A stretch of 64,000 nucleotides of DNA, taken from assembly GCF_000317225.1 (NCBI RefSeq), contig NZ_AJLL01000016.1, forward strand, positions 1 to 64,000, in the 5' to 3' direction. Under the pieces are notes generated by a model. That model was not told the origin of the DNA, did no database searches, and saw only the letters and a list, made by a program, of their open reading frames with translations. Of this stretch, positions 35,951 through 43,920 are shown in pieces. Position 1 is the stretch's first letter; the number at the start of each line of letters is the position of its first letter. The position numbers and the translations under genes were made by a program. This DNA is from Fischerella thermalis PCC 7521 (GTDB taxonomy: Bacteria > Cyanobacteriota > Cyanobacteriia > Cyanobacteriales > Nostocaceae).

Positions 35951-36205
35951 ATGAGGCATAGGAACATTATAGGAGGATATCTATCTAGCTTATTTGATCG
36001 CCAGTTGATGCCAACTGCCTTTAAAGTAGCGCTATTCATAGGATCTCTTCTATTCACGATCAATCATGGTTGGGCATTGTTAACTGATCAGATGACAGCC
36101 GAACGTTGGATTTCTGGAACTTTAACTTACATTGTTCCTTATATGGTCAGTATTCATGGTCAATACATTGGTAGAAAAGAACGTATTGCCAAAAATAGGA
36201 AATAG
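35951..36205 (+). CDS. nrtS: Small membrane protein, NrtS-like nitrate/nitrite transporter family
   Basis: An 84-residue protein with two predicted helices: MPTAFKVALFIGSLLFTINHGWALL and an ISGTLTYIVPYMVSIHGQYIG segment. These match NrtS, a small cyanobacterial nitrate/nitrite transporter family whose members can work in pairs or alone. AAGGA ten bases before the ATG at 35951 favours this start over one at 35921. Placed after a NrtA-like binding protein, it strengthens the idea that nitrate/nitrite handling is linked to this region. Identification rests on motif resemblance from memory, so moderate confidence. Confidence 0.65.
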   Translation: MRHRNIIGGYLSSLFDRQLMPTAFKVALFIGSLLFTINHGWALLTDQMTAERWISGTLTYIVPYMVSIHGQYIGRKERIAKNRK

Positions 36206-36289
36206 TAATCAATAGAGAAATTACCAGCGTTCAATATTTGCTGGTAACAGTGAAATCATAAAAATTTATCCAATGCAAACTGAGTAAAA

Positions 36290-36616
36290 ATGGATAATTC
36301 TATACAAAAACAGGTGAAAAAGTGGTGTCAAGAAAACGGTTGGACAGATTTATTTGTTCAAAAAGAACGATTCTATGCTTTTCCTCCTAGTGCTGTAATC
36401 CCTTTACCAATTCCAACAGAAGTCATGGGAAAAATCACAAGAGATGTACATAGAAGAAATATATTATTTTTAATTATTTTGTTTACTCAAATTGTGATTA
36501 TTCTCAATACAATTTTTGATTTGCCGTTCTGGTTAGCCTTGCTGGTAGTAATATTATTAGGCATCTTTATGCTCCTTGATGAATTATGGAGTTGGTTGTG
36601 CGTTTATAAAGAATAA
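36290..36616 (+). CDS. Unrecognised small membrane protein
   Basis: A 108-residue protein. The N-terminal ~60 residues are soluble, with an aromatic/proline-rich stretch (ERFYAFPPSAVIPLPIPTEVMG). They are followed by two predicted membrane helices (ILFLIILFTQIVIILNTIF and PFWLALLVVILLGIFMLL) and a tryptophan-rich end (ELWSWLCVYKE). No family recognised. It lies between the NrtS-like gene and accD, on the same strand, with about 85-120 bp gaps. The proline-containing soluble part resembles a small cyanobacterial hypothetical group, but no function can be given. Confidence 0.55.
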   Translation: MDNSIQKQVKKWCQENGWTDLFVQKERFYAFPPSAVIPLPIPTEVMGKITRDVHRRNILFLIILFTQIVIILNTIFDLPFWLALLVVILLGIFMLLDELWSWLCVYKE

Positions 36617-36739
36617 ATATTGTATGTATTCGGGAGTTTTGTTGTCAAAAATTATGATTTCTATATTTTGTATGGAGCTAATTTGACAATATTTTTTTCT
36701 CAAGGTAACAGATCACCAAAAAAGGAATTGGGGGTTTGA

Positions 36740-37651
36740 ATGTCTCTATTTGATTGGTTTGAAAATCGAAGGAAATCTGGCTCTCTGAGTTGGGAACGCC
36801 AAGAGCGTGATATTTCTGATGGATTATGGAGTAAATGTAGTGCTTGTGAAATTTTAGTTTATACCAAAGAGTTACGAGCTAATCAGATGGTCTGTCAAGA
36901 GTGTGGACATCATGAGCAAGTATATAGCGATGAGCGCATCCTGCAATTGATTGATGCTAAAACCTGGATACCCTTGGATGAGGAACTATACCCATCTGAT
37001 CCACTACAATTTTATGATCGTAAAGCCTACAGCGATCGTCTAGCAGAAACTCAAAAAAAGACTGGTTTAGTGGATGCTGTGCAAACTGGTCTTGGTCAAA
37101 TAGAAGGTTTACCAGTAGCCCTTGGTGTCATGGACTTCCGATTCATGGGTGGTAGCATGGGTTCTGTAGTTGGAGAAAAGCTGACTCGTCTGATTGAAAG
37201 AGCAACCTCCAAACAATATCCTGTAATTATTGTCTGTACCTCTGGTGGCGCGAGGATGCAAGAAGGAATGTTAAGTCTGATGCAGATGGCAAAAATTTCA
37301 GGCGCTTTAGAATACCATCGCGCAGCTGGTCTGCTTTACATTCCGATTCTGACTCATCCAACTACAGGCGGTGTCACAGCTAGTTTTGCGATGTTGGGTG
37401 ACATCATCATTGCAGAACCAAAGGCGACGATTGGCTTTGCTGGTCGTCGAGTCATTGAGCAAACACTGCGGGAGAAGTTACCTAATGATTTTCAGACTGC
37501 TGAGGATCTCTTACATCACGGTTTTGTTGATATTATCATTCCCCGCACCGAACTTAAGAAGAATCTGGCGCAGTTAATTTCTTTGCATCAACCTGTTTCA
37601 ACTACACATTCTATGGTGCAGTGGGAAGCAATGGCTTTAAGCTCCACTTAG
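36740..37651 (+). CDS. accD: Acetyl-CoA carboxylase carboxyltransferase beta subunit, probable extra copy
   Basis: A 303-residue beta subunit that, with AccA, transfers CO2 from carboxybiotin to acetyl-CoA, forming malonyl-CoA. The N-terminal zinc ribbon has Cys33, Cys36, Cys52 and Cys55. The crotonase-fold core shows [51 protein letters not shown] and [11 protein letters not shown]. Length is standard. Its direct neighbour is accA, an arrangement not usual in cyanobacteria, where acc genes are scattered. Position beside a polyketide region suggests a second, dedicated or target-protecting copy. The window alone cannot show whether another accD exists in the genome. Confidence 0.92.
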   Translation: MSLFDWFENRRKSGSLSWERQERDISDGLWSKCSACEILVYTKELRANQMVCQECGHHEQVYSDERILQLIDAKTWIPLDEELYPSDPLQFYDRKAYSDRLAETQKKTGLVDAVQTGLGQIEGLPVALGVMDFRFMGGSMGSVVGEKLTRLIERATSKQYPVIIVCTSGGARMQEGMLSLMQMAKISGALEYHRAAGLLYIPILTHPTTGGVTASFAMLGDIIIAEPKATIGFAGRRVIEQTLREKLPNDFQTAEDLLHHGFVDIIIPRTELKKNLAQLISLHQPVSTTHSMVQWEAMALSST

Positions 37652-37707
37652 TCTCAATTAAACCAAGGTATTCACAGGTATTCACAATATTAAATTAATT
37701 GCAAACT

Positions 37708-38679
37708 ATGGTAACTACTGAGCGCAAACCACTACTTTTAGACTTTGAAAAGCCTTTAGTTGACTTGGAGTTTCGCATCGACAAGATTCGTGAACTTGCA
37801 AAAGAAAATGGTGTGGATATTGGCGAGCAGATTTGCCAATTAGAAACACAGGCTATGCAACTACGTCAGGGAATTTTCAGTAATCTTTCACCGTCCCAAA
37901 AACTGCAAATTGCTCGCCATCCTCGTCGTCCTAGTACTCTTGATTACATTAAAGCAATTAGTGATACATGGATAGAACTACATGGCGATCGCGGTGGTTC
38001 AGATGATCCGGCTTTAGTTGGAGGTATAGCAAAGCTAGCTGGAAGACCTGTAGTGATGTTGGGACATCAAAAGGGTCGAGATACAAAAGATAATGTTGCT
38101 CGTAATTTCGGTATGGCTGCGCCGGGGGGCTATCGTAAGGCGATGAGATTGATGGAACACGCCAATCGATTTGGAATGCCAATTTTAACTTTTATTGATA
38201 CGCCAGGTGCTTGGGCTGGTGTGCAAGCAGAACATCAAGGTCAAGGAGAAGCGATCGCATACAATTTGCGGGAAATGTTTAGATTAGATGTTCCCATTAT
38301 CTGCACAGTTATTGGCGAGGGTGGTTCTGGTGGTGCATTAGGTATTGGTGTAGGCGATCGTCTATTGATGTTTGAACATGCTGTTTATACTGTTGCTACC
38401 CCTGAAGCTTGTGCTGCTATTCTTTGGAAAGATGTGAGCAAAGCACCCCAAGCTGCAATTGCTCTGAAAATTACTGCACAAGACCTGAAAAGTTTAGGAA
38501 TTCTCAACCAAATTTTGCTAGAACCTCCGAGTGGCGCTCACTGTGATCCCCTGGAAGCAGCGAAAATTCTCAAGCAGGGACTATTGCAAAATTTAGAGGA
38601 ATTAACTCAAATGACTAGTCAACAGCGTCGCCAAATACGTTATCAAAAATTCCGCCAAATTGGTGTTTGGAATGTGTAA
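37708..38679 (+). CDS. accA: Acetyl-CoA carboxylase carboxyltransferase alpha subunit, probable extra copy
   Basis: A 323-residue alpha subunit, partner of the preceding AccD. Seen: [13 protein letters not shown] at the start, [62 protein letters not shown] and [16 protein letters not shown]. The ATG at 37708 is preferred over an in-frame TTG at 37699 because housekeeping relatives begin with M[10 protein letters not shown]. Some positions (for example [18 protein letters not shown]) differ from the form I recall for Nostoc, as expected of a paralogue. It needs biotin carboxylase and BCCP from elsewhere. It ends the plus-strand set that starts with the polyketide synthase. Confidence 0.92.
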   Translation: MVTTERKPLLLDFEKPLVDLEFRIDKIRELAKENGVDIGEQICQLETQAMQLRQGIFSNLSPSQKLQIARHPRRPSTLDYIKAISDTWIELHGDRGGSDDPALVGGIAKLAGRPVVMLGHQKGRDTKDNVARNFGMAAPGGYRKAMRLMEHANRFGMPILTFIDTPGAWAGVQAEHQGQGEAIAYNLREMFRLDVPIICTVIGEGGSGGALGIGVGDRLLMFEHAVYTVATPEACAAILWKDVSKAPQAAIALKITAQDLKSLGILNQILLEPPSGAHCDPLEAAKILKQGLLQNLEELTQMTSQQRRQIRYQKFRQIGVWNV

Positions 38680-38682
38680 ACA

Positions 38683-38745
38683 TAACTCACATTTGGTAAT
38701 GGGTAATAGGTAATGGGTAATAGGCCAATGACCAGTTAACCATTA
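38683..38745 (+). repeat. Short-word repeat GGTAATGGGTAATAGG
   Basis: Degenerate tandem words TGGTAATGGGTAATAGG... followed by the inverted TTAACCATTACC, between accA and the AhpD-like gene. Same sequence style as the array at 61391-61511, in opposite orientation. Confidence 0.6.
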
Positions 38746-38824
38746 CCGTGAAATCAAGAGCGTTGTCTTCGGAGGACGAGCTTAAATTTATCTTGGCTAC
38801 AACTTATTGATAGGAAGATCAATA

Positions 38825-39847
38825 ATGAAATACCTGACACCAATTAAGCCCAGTCACAAAGATGATTTATTAAATAGAACCTATGTTCAAATCCAGCAAG
38901 AGGCACTGACAATTCCTACCTTTGTCATGCATTCTGTTTCTCCAACATTATTTGCAGGTAATTGGTCTTTATTTCGCGAGGTTTTCTTAGTAGATAATCA
39001 AGTTAATCGCGAAGTGAAGGAAGCAATCAATCTTGCGGTTTCTAAAATTAACACTTGTCCTTATTGCGTTGATGCTCATAGTATCATGTTATCAGGTCTG
39101 AGGCATGATAAAGTTGCAATTGCAATTGTGAAAAACGATCTCAACGCCATTGCAGATCCCAAATTCAGAAGCATCGTTGAATGGGCATTATCTTCTAATC
39201 AACCGAACCATCAACTTCAACTAAATCCACCTTTTAATAATATAGAAGCACCAGAAATTATTGGTGCAGCCTTGAATTTTCATTATACTAATCGGTTAGT
39301 AAATATCTTTCTGAATAAAGCATTTATTCCACTGCCATTTGGTAAGGGAATTGCTAATTGGGTAGTTCGCAAAGTCATGATCAAAACTGGGCTAGTGGGT
39401 ACATCAAGAAACGCTGGTAAATCTCTGGTATTGCTACCAGAAGCTAACCTTCCTGATGATTTTCAATGGGCAGCATCAAACCCATTTATTGCCCAAGCGT
39501 TATCGAGATATGCAGTAGTTATTGAGGAAAGTATTCGCAATTTTGTCTCGCCGGATGTTCAGAGTTTTGTTGAGCAGAACATTAGTAACTGGGATGGACA
39601 AGACAAAGGAATCAGTAGACAGTGGGTTGAGACTTTAACAGAAGGATTAGATTTGCAATCGAAAGCGATCGCAAAATTAGCCCTACTGACAGCCTTCAGT
39701 TCCTTTCAGGTGGATAAAACAGTGATTGATGAATTCAAGACTTACTTTTCCTTAGATGAGCAATTGCTAGCAGTTGTGGCGTGGGCAAGTTTCTCCACTG
39801 CACGCGCGATCGCAAGCTGGACAAGATTACCAACAAAATCAGGGTAA
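38825..39847 (+). CDS. AhpD-like / carboxymuconolactone-decarboxylase-fold protein
   Basis: A 340-residue protein of the AhpD/CMD superfamily. The redox-type motif NTCPYCVDAH gives Cys78, Cys81 and His85, as in AhpD peroxidase-type proteins that use a CxxC pair and a proton-relay His. A preceding helix (REVKEAINLAVSKI) is typical. The C-terminal half is a second, degenerate CMD-like domain lacking the CxxC. AGGAAG ahead of the ATG at 38825 makes this start better than the TTG at 38807. Likely a thiol peroxidase/disulfide-type activity or an unassigned enzyme. It follows accA by about 145 bp and might belong to the cluster edge, but this is not shown. Confidence 0.8.
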   Translation: MKYLTPIKPSHKDDLLNRTYVQIQQEALTIPTFVMHSVSPTLFAGNWSLFREVFLVDNQVNREVKEAINLAVSKINTCPYCVDAHSIMLSGLRHDKVAIAIVKNDLNAIADPKFRSIVEWALSSNQPNHQLQLNPPFNNIEAPEIIGAALNFHYTNRLVNIFLNKAFIPLPFGKGIANWVVRKVMIKTGLVGTSRNAGKSLVLLPEANLPDDFQWAASNPFIAQALSRYAVVIEESIRNFVSPDVQSFVEQNISNWDGQDKGISRQWVETLTEGLDLQSKAIAKLALLTAFSSFQVDKTVIDEFKTYFSLDEQLLAVVAWASFSTARAIASWTRLPTKSG

Positions 39848-39909
39848 ATTAAATATATACTACTTTATATAACTTGTTGCAGATACAGTCGTGAGCGATC
39901 AGCGTTTCA

Positions 39910-40680
39910 ATGAAGCAGAAGGCTCTAGAAAGAACTACGCTCATGTCACAAGAACGAAAAATAGAGGAAAATTTACTCTCCCAAGCGGCGGAGAACACCC
40001 TGTCTCATCAGTTGGATCAAGCAGAAAAAATAGATGTAGATGTGCAAACAGATTTGCTCAAAATTGTTCAAGGGCAAGCAGATACTGTTTCTTTGGCTGG
40101 AGAAGGGCTAGAAGTACAAGAGGTTCGCATACAAGAAATCCAGGTACAAACAGATCAAATTTCCATCAATCCTCTCAGTGCTATTTTTGGTCAAATTGAA
40201 CTTGAACAGCCTGTAAATACTAAAGCTCGTGTAGTCCTAAAAGAGGCGGATGTCAACCACGCTTTGACTTCAGACTTTGTTCGTAGCAAACTCAGACCCT
40301 TTAATTTAAATGTCGATGGTAAAACTGTAAAGTTGCAATCACAAAAAATCCAACTTTCTTTACCTGGTGATGGCAAAATTCAAATTGATGGGATAGTGCG
40401 GATACAAGAACAAGCTCATACTAGCCAAGTCGGCTTTCGGTCAATGTTTAGCCCACGTACTCTCAACAAACCTATACTCATGGAAAGTTTCAACTGTACT
40501 CAAGGAGAGGGCATTTCCTTAAATATTGTTGTGGCACTCATGAATAAGATTAAAGAATTAGTCGACTTGCCATATTTAGAATTTGATGATACACGGTTTC
40601 GTATCATTAATCTCGAAGTGCAAAAAGGCAGCTTAGTATTTTTGATAGAAGCGAAAATGAAGCAAATACCTACACTTTAG
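39910..40680 (+). CDS. DUF2993 (LmeA-like) lipid-associated protein
   Basis: A 256-residue protein. After a hydrophilic, Glu/Gln-rich N-terminus, the DUF2993 core is seen: KIVQGQADTVSLAGEGLEVQ, EVRIQEIQVQTDQISINPL, the KARVVLKEADVNHALTSDFVRSKL strand-helix unit and a C-terminal RIINLEVQKGSLVFLIEAKM. The family is common in cyanobacteria and related to phospholipid-binding LmeA proteins. Start is either ATG 39910 or 39943, with no clear ribosome site for either. No signal peptide is visible with these starts, so it may be cytoplasmic or thylakoid-associated. A probable terminator follows at 40713-40754. Confidence 0.83.
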   Translation: MKQKALERTTLMSQERKIEENLLSQAAENTLSHQLDQAEKIDVDVQTDLLKIVQGQADTVSLAGEGLEVQEVRIQEIQVQTDQISINPLSAIFGQIELEQPVNTKARVVLKEADVNHALTSDFVRSKLRPFNLNVDGKTVKLQSQKIQLSLPGDGKIQIDGIVRIQEQAHTSQVGFRSMFSPRTLNKPILMESFNCTQGEGISLNIVVALMNKIKELVDLPYLEFDDTRFRIINLEVQKGSLVFLIEAKMKQIPTL

Positions 40681-40712
40681 GGTGATTTCAGCTGAACAAT
40701 CGGATTGCTAAT

Positions 40713-40754
40713 AAAACCCCCTACTATCAAGTTAAGACAATAATAGGGGAGTTT
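40713..40754 (+). terminator. Probable terminator after the DUF2993 gene
   Basis: Inverted repeat AAACCCCCTACTAT ... ATAATAGGGGAGTTT with a ~15-base loop, one mismatch and a T-run at the end, 33 bp after the stop codon. Confidence 0.65.
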
Positions 40755-40856
40755 GAAAGACCATAAGTGCATTTTACTATTCTTAATTGTTTAGATCAGA
40801 TATTGTCTTCTACCTTTTGACACAAACCTTGCCCTGAAAATTCTTATCCCTTCTAA

Positions 40857-40953
40857 CTTGAAAATAGCGATTGGGGATCGGGGATTTGGGATTAACTCAA
40901 CAGCAAACCCATAATCCATCTGTGTGCATCTGTGTTCATCTGTGTTCGTTCTT
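40857..40953 (+). repeat. Dispersed intergenic repeat (CATCTGTG family)
   Basis: CTTGAAAATAG at its start, then AACAGCAAACCCATAATCC and CATCTGTGTGCATCTGTG with TTCGTT at the end. Copies at 53773-53913 and 63914-64000, diverged copy at 28331-28455. Confidence 0.8.
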
Positions 40954-41103
40954 TCATTGGGGTGTAGGAGAAAAAACCCTTTTATCTTTGGCGGTGAAAC
41001 TTGTTTTATTTGGACTATCTTCTGTCCTCTAACTTGAAAGCAACCTCACCCCGTCCTATCGGACACCCCTCTCCTTGCTAAGGAGAGGGATTAGAGGTAG
41101 AGG

Positions 41104-41154
41104 GGTGAGGTTTTTCATGGCAAAGCTCGTGAAACTTGTTTCATCAGGACTGCC
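41104..41154 (+). repeat. Dispersed repeat, copy 2 (GTGAGG...GGACTGCC)
   Basis: Shares TTTTTCATGGCAAAG, TCGTGAAA and AGGACTGCC with 11584-11634, and is likewise preceded by a G/C-rich hairpin. Confidence 0.75.
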
Positions 41155-41271
41155 TTATTTTATTAGCTATTCAGATGCGATCGCTTAAAACTTGCTAACT
41201 GCCCATTTGGGCAAAATAATGATCCAAAATTACATGTTAGAAATTGGATAGGAGTGCCAACTAGATGAACA

Positions 41272-42534
41272 ATGAATGCACAGGAATCCAATTCAGGGAC
41301 AATGCCACAGAAACGACTGATGCAGCGCAGAGATTGGTCATGGCCATTTTGGCCTGCTGTACCACTATATCCCTACGGTAAGCGTCGCACATGCTGCTGT
41401 GAAATTGTTGAAGACACGATCTGGACATTCGATCAGCTGCACGGCATTCTCTACACTATCGTTCCAATTCGGATGAGTGTAGTTAAACTCGAAACTGGTG
41501 GTCTTCTAGTCTATGCACCTATTGCTCCCACCAGAGAGTGTATCCGCATGATGAATGAATTAGTAGCAAGTTATGGTGATGTTAAATACATTATTCTGCC
41601 CACCAGTTCTGGCTTAGAACACAAAGTCTTTGTTGGCCCTTTTGCTCGATGCTTTCCCCAAGCGCAAGTATTCATTGCTCCCCACCAGTGGAGTTTTCCG
41701 TTCAACTTGCCGTTAAGTTGGCTAGGCTTTCCTGCAAAACGCACTTACATACTTCCAGAAAACTCCAGCCTAGCTCCGATGAGCAGTGAATTTGACTATG
41801 CAATCTTGGATATAGATTTGGGACGGGGGTCTTTTGCAGAAGTTGCTTTCTTCCACAAGCGATCGCACACTCTACTACTAACTGATTCTATAGTGTCTGT
41901 GCCAGAAGAACCACCTGCAATTTTTCAATTAGACCCCTACCCCTTACTTTTTCACGCCAGAGACAACGCCTTAGAAGCGATTGCAGATAACGAAGCCAAC
42001 CGCCGTAAGGGATGGCAACGCATTTCCTTGTTTGCCATCTATTTCCGTCCTAGTACACTAGAGACAATCGGATTAGGGCAGGCATTTCAGGATGCTCTCA
42101 AAGCACCAGATCGTTCCAGAAAAACCTACTTTGGCGTGTTTCCATTTCGATGGCGAGAAAATTGGCAGCAATCATTTGCAGCGCTACGAAATCAGGGGCG
42201 TCCATTTGTAGCACCGATTTTGCAAACTCTGATTTTTCCTCAAGACCCTACACAAGTACTCAACTGGGCTGATCAGATTGCTAGTTGGGATTTTCAGCAA
42301 ATTATTTCCTGTCACTTTGACTCGCCAATTCAAACCAGTCCCGAGCAATTTCGGCAAGCATTCGCCTTTCTGGAGCAAAAATCCTCTGTGAGTCAAAACT
42401 CATTCACCAGCGAAAACCACACTATTATAGCAGAAGATGCTAAATTTATCAAGGAACTAGAAGCAAATTTGATCAAATGGGGTATCGCCACACCTCCAAA
42501 AGAGTTTTTTGAAAAAACTAACACCAACAAATAA
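41272..42534 (+). CDS. DUF4336 domain protein
   Basis: A 420-residue DUF4336 protein, a family widespread in cyanobacteria and chloroplasts. Seen: RDWSWPFWPAVPLYPYGKRR near the start, VRLETGG-like VVKLETGGLLVYAPIAPT, then GLEHKVFVGPFARCFPQAQVFIAPHQW. FFHKRSHTLLLTDSIVSV and a C-terminal CHFDSPIQTSPEQFRQAF close the family core. The LLVY...PT and LPTSSGLEHK segments recall a metallo-beta-lactamase-like fold, but the HxHxDH metal site is absent. No role is known. A possible shorter start is at 41302 (MPQKRL), and AGGAG at 41249 sits too far upstream for either. It stands apart from the biosynthetic set. Confidence 0.83.
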   Translation: MNAQESNSGTMPQKRLMQRRDWSWPFWPAVPLYPYGKRRTCCCEIVEDTIWTFDQLHGILYTIVPIRMSVVKLETGGLLVYAPIAPTRECIRMMNELVASYGDVKYIILPTSSGLEHKVFVGPFARCFPQAQVFIAPHQWSFPFNLPLSWLGFPAKRTYILPENSSLAPMSSEFDYAILDIDLGRGSFAEVAFFHKRSHTLLLTDSIVSVPEEPPAIFQLDPYPLLFHARDNALEAIADNEANRRKGWQRISLFAIYFRPSTLETIGLGQAFQDALKAPDRSRKTYFGVFPFRWRENWQQSFAALRNQGRPFVAPILQTLIFPQDPTQVLNWADQIASWDFQQIISCHFDSPIQTSPEQFRQAFAFLEQKSSVSQNSFTSENHTIIAEDAKFIKELEANLIKWGIATPPKEFFEKTNTNK

Positions 42535-42553
42535 CATAAACACATCTAGAAAA

Positions 42554-42600
42554 CCTATCTGCATCCATCGGTGTTTATCGGTGTGCATCGGTGTTCGCCT
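42554..42600 (+). repeat. CATCGGTGT-type dispersed repeat
   Basis: CATCCATCGGTGTTTATCGGTGTGCATCGGTGTTCG words. Relatives at 46408-46482 and 52239-52304. Non-coding. Confidence 0.65.
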
Positions 42601-42628
42601 TCCAAAACATAATTTTAGTCACAGCCTG

Positions 42629-43207
42629 CTACTTAACTATTTCCGCTTTCTCCACCGAGTTATCTCCAACTCCCAAAGTTAACCGCAGAGGAGCTTTTGA
42701 CGGATATGCTTTGACAACCTGACGATAAACTGCGTAGTTTGTGGGTAAAGTCTTCTGTTGAGAACCTAGCGTATACGTCAGCCTGTACTCCACAGCTTTC
42801 AATATTTCGGGTGTACTTGCTTGTTCTTGAGGTTTTTGCCGTTGTTCCACTTCCGACACTGAAGGTCGCGGTGGTAGAGTCGGCCACCATAAACCCCTGT
42901 CATCAGGGCCGATGACTGTTCCAGGGGGCTTGATCCCATTGCGATTTAGCAAAGAAGTTGTGGCAAAGGTTTCAAAACGTGGTGATGGTTCATTGGTGAG
43001 ATCGTATGCATATTTAACTTGCCATGTGTAAGTAGTTAGGGCTGTAGCTTCATACTGATCTGTCACAAGAGTACTGCAACTGGTAAGTGTGAATGCTGTT
43101 AATACAGCCACTGTCGAGAGCAAAAATCTTTCGTGGAATGAGCGATCGCTCTTTTGTTGTATTGTCATGTTCTCATTATGGCTTTGGTTAACTTCTGCTG
43201 TGTCCAA
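42629..43207 (-). CDS. Probable lipoprotein, cyanobacterial hypothetical
   Basis: A 192-residue protein with a hydrophilic lead of about 28 residues. A helix (FLLSTVAVLTAFTLTSC) then ends in a lipobox-like LTSC, the cysteine of which would be lipidated. The mature part starts with STLVTDQYEATALTTYTW, is rich in Thr, Pro and Tyr, and has the tryptophan pair GLWWPTLPPRPS. No domain recognised. Start may be at 43168 (MTIQQ), which places the helix closer to the N-terminus. The gene is alone on the minus strand between two plus-strand genes. Periplasmic or outer-membrane-associated location is likely; function unknown. Confidence 0.7.
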   Translation of the reverse strand: MDTAEVNQSHNENMTIQQKSDRSFHERFLLSTVAVLTAFTLTSCSTLVTDQYEATALTTYTWQVKYAYDLTNEPSPRFETFATTSLLNRNGIKPPGTVIGPDDRGLWWPTLPPRPSVSEVEQRQKPQEQASTPEILKAVEYRLTYTLGSQQKTLPTNYAVYRQVVKAYPSKAPLRLTLGVGDNSVEKAEIVK

Positions 43208-43341
43208 GGGTATGGCGTTGAGTGCTTTTGTTTATTTGCAATCTTCACAAAATCCTCAAATAATTTCGATAAGTTGAAATTAGAGTCCAAGTGTTGATAT
43301 TTGGGTTAAACACTGGCTAATTAACATCGGGGAGCTTTGTT

Positions 43342-43569
43342 ATGGATACTAATACTCTTGTTAAGTATGATATTGAAGTTATTAGAGAAGAAGCACGTGA
43401 ACTTGTGAAAAAAGGATTAATTCGTCGTGACGAGCCAATTTATGCTTTGTGTAGATATATTCCTGGGCGTGATTGGGTTTGCGTGGAACTTGAACTAGAA
43501 AAAAACGAATTTTTGCTGCGGGATAAGATTATAGACCTCTTAGGTCGTGAAGATTGGAACGAAGACTGA
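43342..43569 (+). CDS. DUF4327 family protein
   Basis: A 75-residue cyanobacterial protein matching DUF4327. Seen: YDIEVIREEARELVKKGLI, RRDEPIYALCRYIPGRDWVCVELELE, FLLRDKIIDLLGREDW. The family is small, soluble and of unknown function. GGGGAG ten bases upstream supports the ATG. The two cysteines (Cys at ALCRY and WVCVE) are family-typical. Immediately downstream, overlapping its end in another frame, starts a decayed PIN-domain sequence, so this may be a former insertion site for a toxin-antitoxin unit. Confidence 0.82.
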   Translation: MDTNTLVKYDIEVIREEARELVKKGLIRRDEPIYALCRYIPGRDWVCVELELEKNEFLLRDKIIDLLGREDWNED

Positions 43570-43735
43570 TGCAATTGCGATCGCCATTGCTCTGTTTGCG
43601 GACGAAGCGATTGTCAAAAACAACCTTGCTCAAGCTCATGAAGTTTTTATTCCAAGTATTGCCATTGGCGAGTCATGTTACAGTGCAAGAAAATCGGGGC
43701 GAATGGTCGCAAATTTAGCGATCGCCTCTGCATAA
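43568..43735 (+). pseudogene. Remnant of a VapC-like PIN-domain toxin
   Basis: About 55 codons read ALFADEAIVKNNLAQAHEV, then FIPSIAIGESCYSARKSG and RMVANLAIASA. This matches the N-terminal third of VapC toxins. There the first acidic metal ligand sits in an LLDTN-type strand (here changed to the TDAIAIAIA lead) and a conserved Glu follows IGE. There is no start codon for this frame other than in the DUF4327 overlap, and a stop at 43733. No antitoxin was found. It is a dead fragment of an RNase toxin. Confidence 0.7.
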
Positions 43736-43798
43736 GCCCAGAACAGCATTGAAACAACTAGAATTATTGCGTTATCATTAAAACTTCAAAATTCGCAT

Positions 43799-43848
43799 CC
43801 TCACAAGTTCCTCAAATTATCCTCCTATAACCATAGGTGTGAGACTCA
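43799..43848 (+). promoter_or_regulatory. Promoter-like element upstream of ppsA, shared with the hox operon
   Basis: CCTCACAA-G-TTCCTCAAATT, TATAA at 43826-43830, ATAGGTGT at 43833 and ACTCA at 43844. It contains a CCTCA-N6-CCTCA direct repeat with 11-bp spacing. The same words at the same offsets occur at 49675-49724 with a freely varying spacer. TATAA would be the -10 region, with the direct repeat at the -35. Confidence 0.7.
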
Positions 43849-43920
43849 AGAGGAAGTGCAAAAATCAAACCAAACCCCTTGAGTAGCAGTAGCGAAAATG
43901 CATTTAAGGAAATTTTTCCC

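Larger units (their letters stand above)
40755..41271. other. Repeat-rich 517-bp gap
   Basis: No gene seen. It holds a CATCTGTG-family dispersed repeat (40857-40953), a CCTCACCCC...GGGGTGAGG hairpin (41043-41110) and the second copy of the GTGAGG...GGACTGCC block (41104-41154). A six-codon-spaced AGGAG at 41249 is too far from the next start to decide it. Confidence 0.6.

Noticed and set aside
41265-41381. Small leader ORF (about 38 codons) overlapping the DUF4336 start
   Set aside because: Good ribosome site but no conserved features; likely chance overlap, frame ends in the DUF4336 gene.
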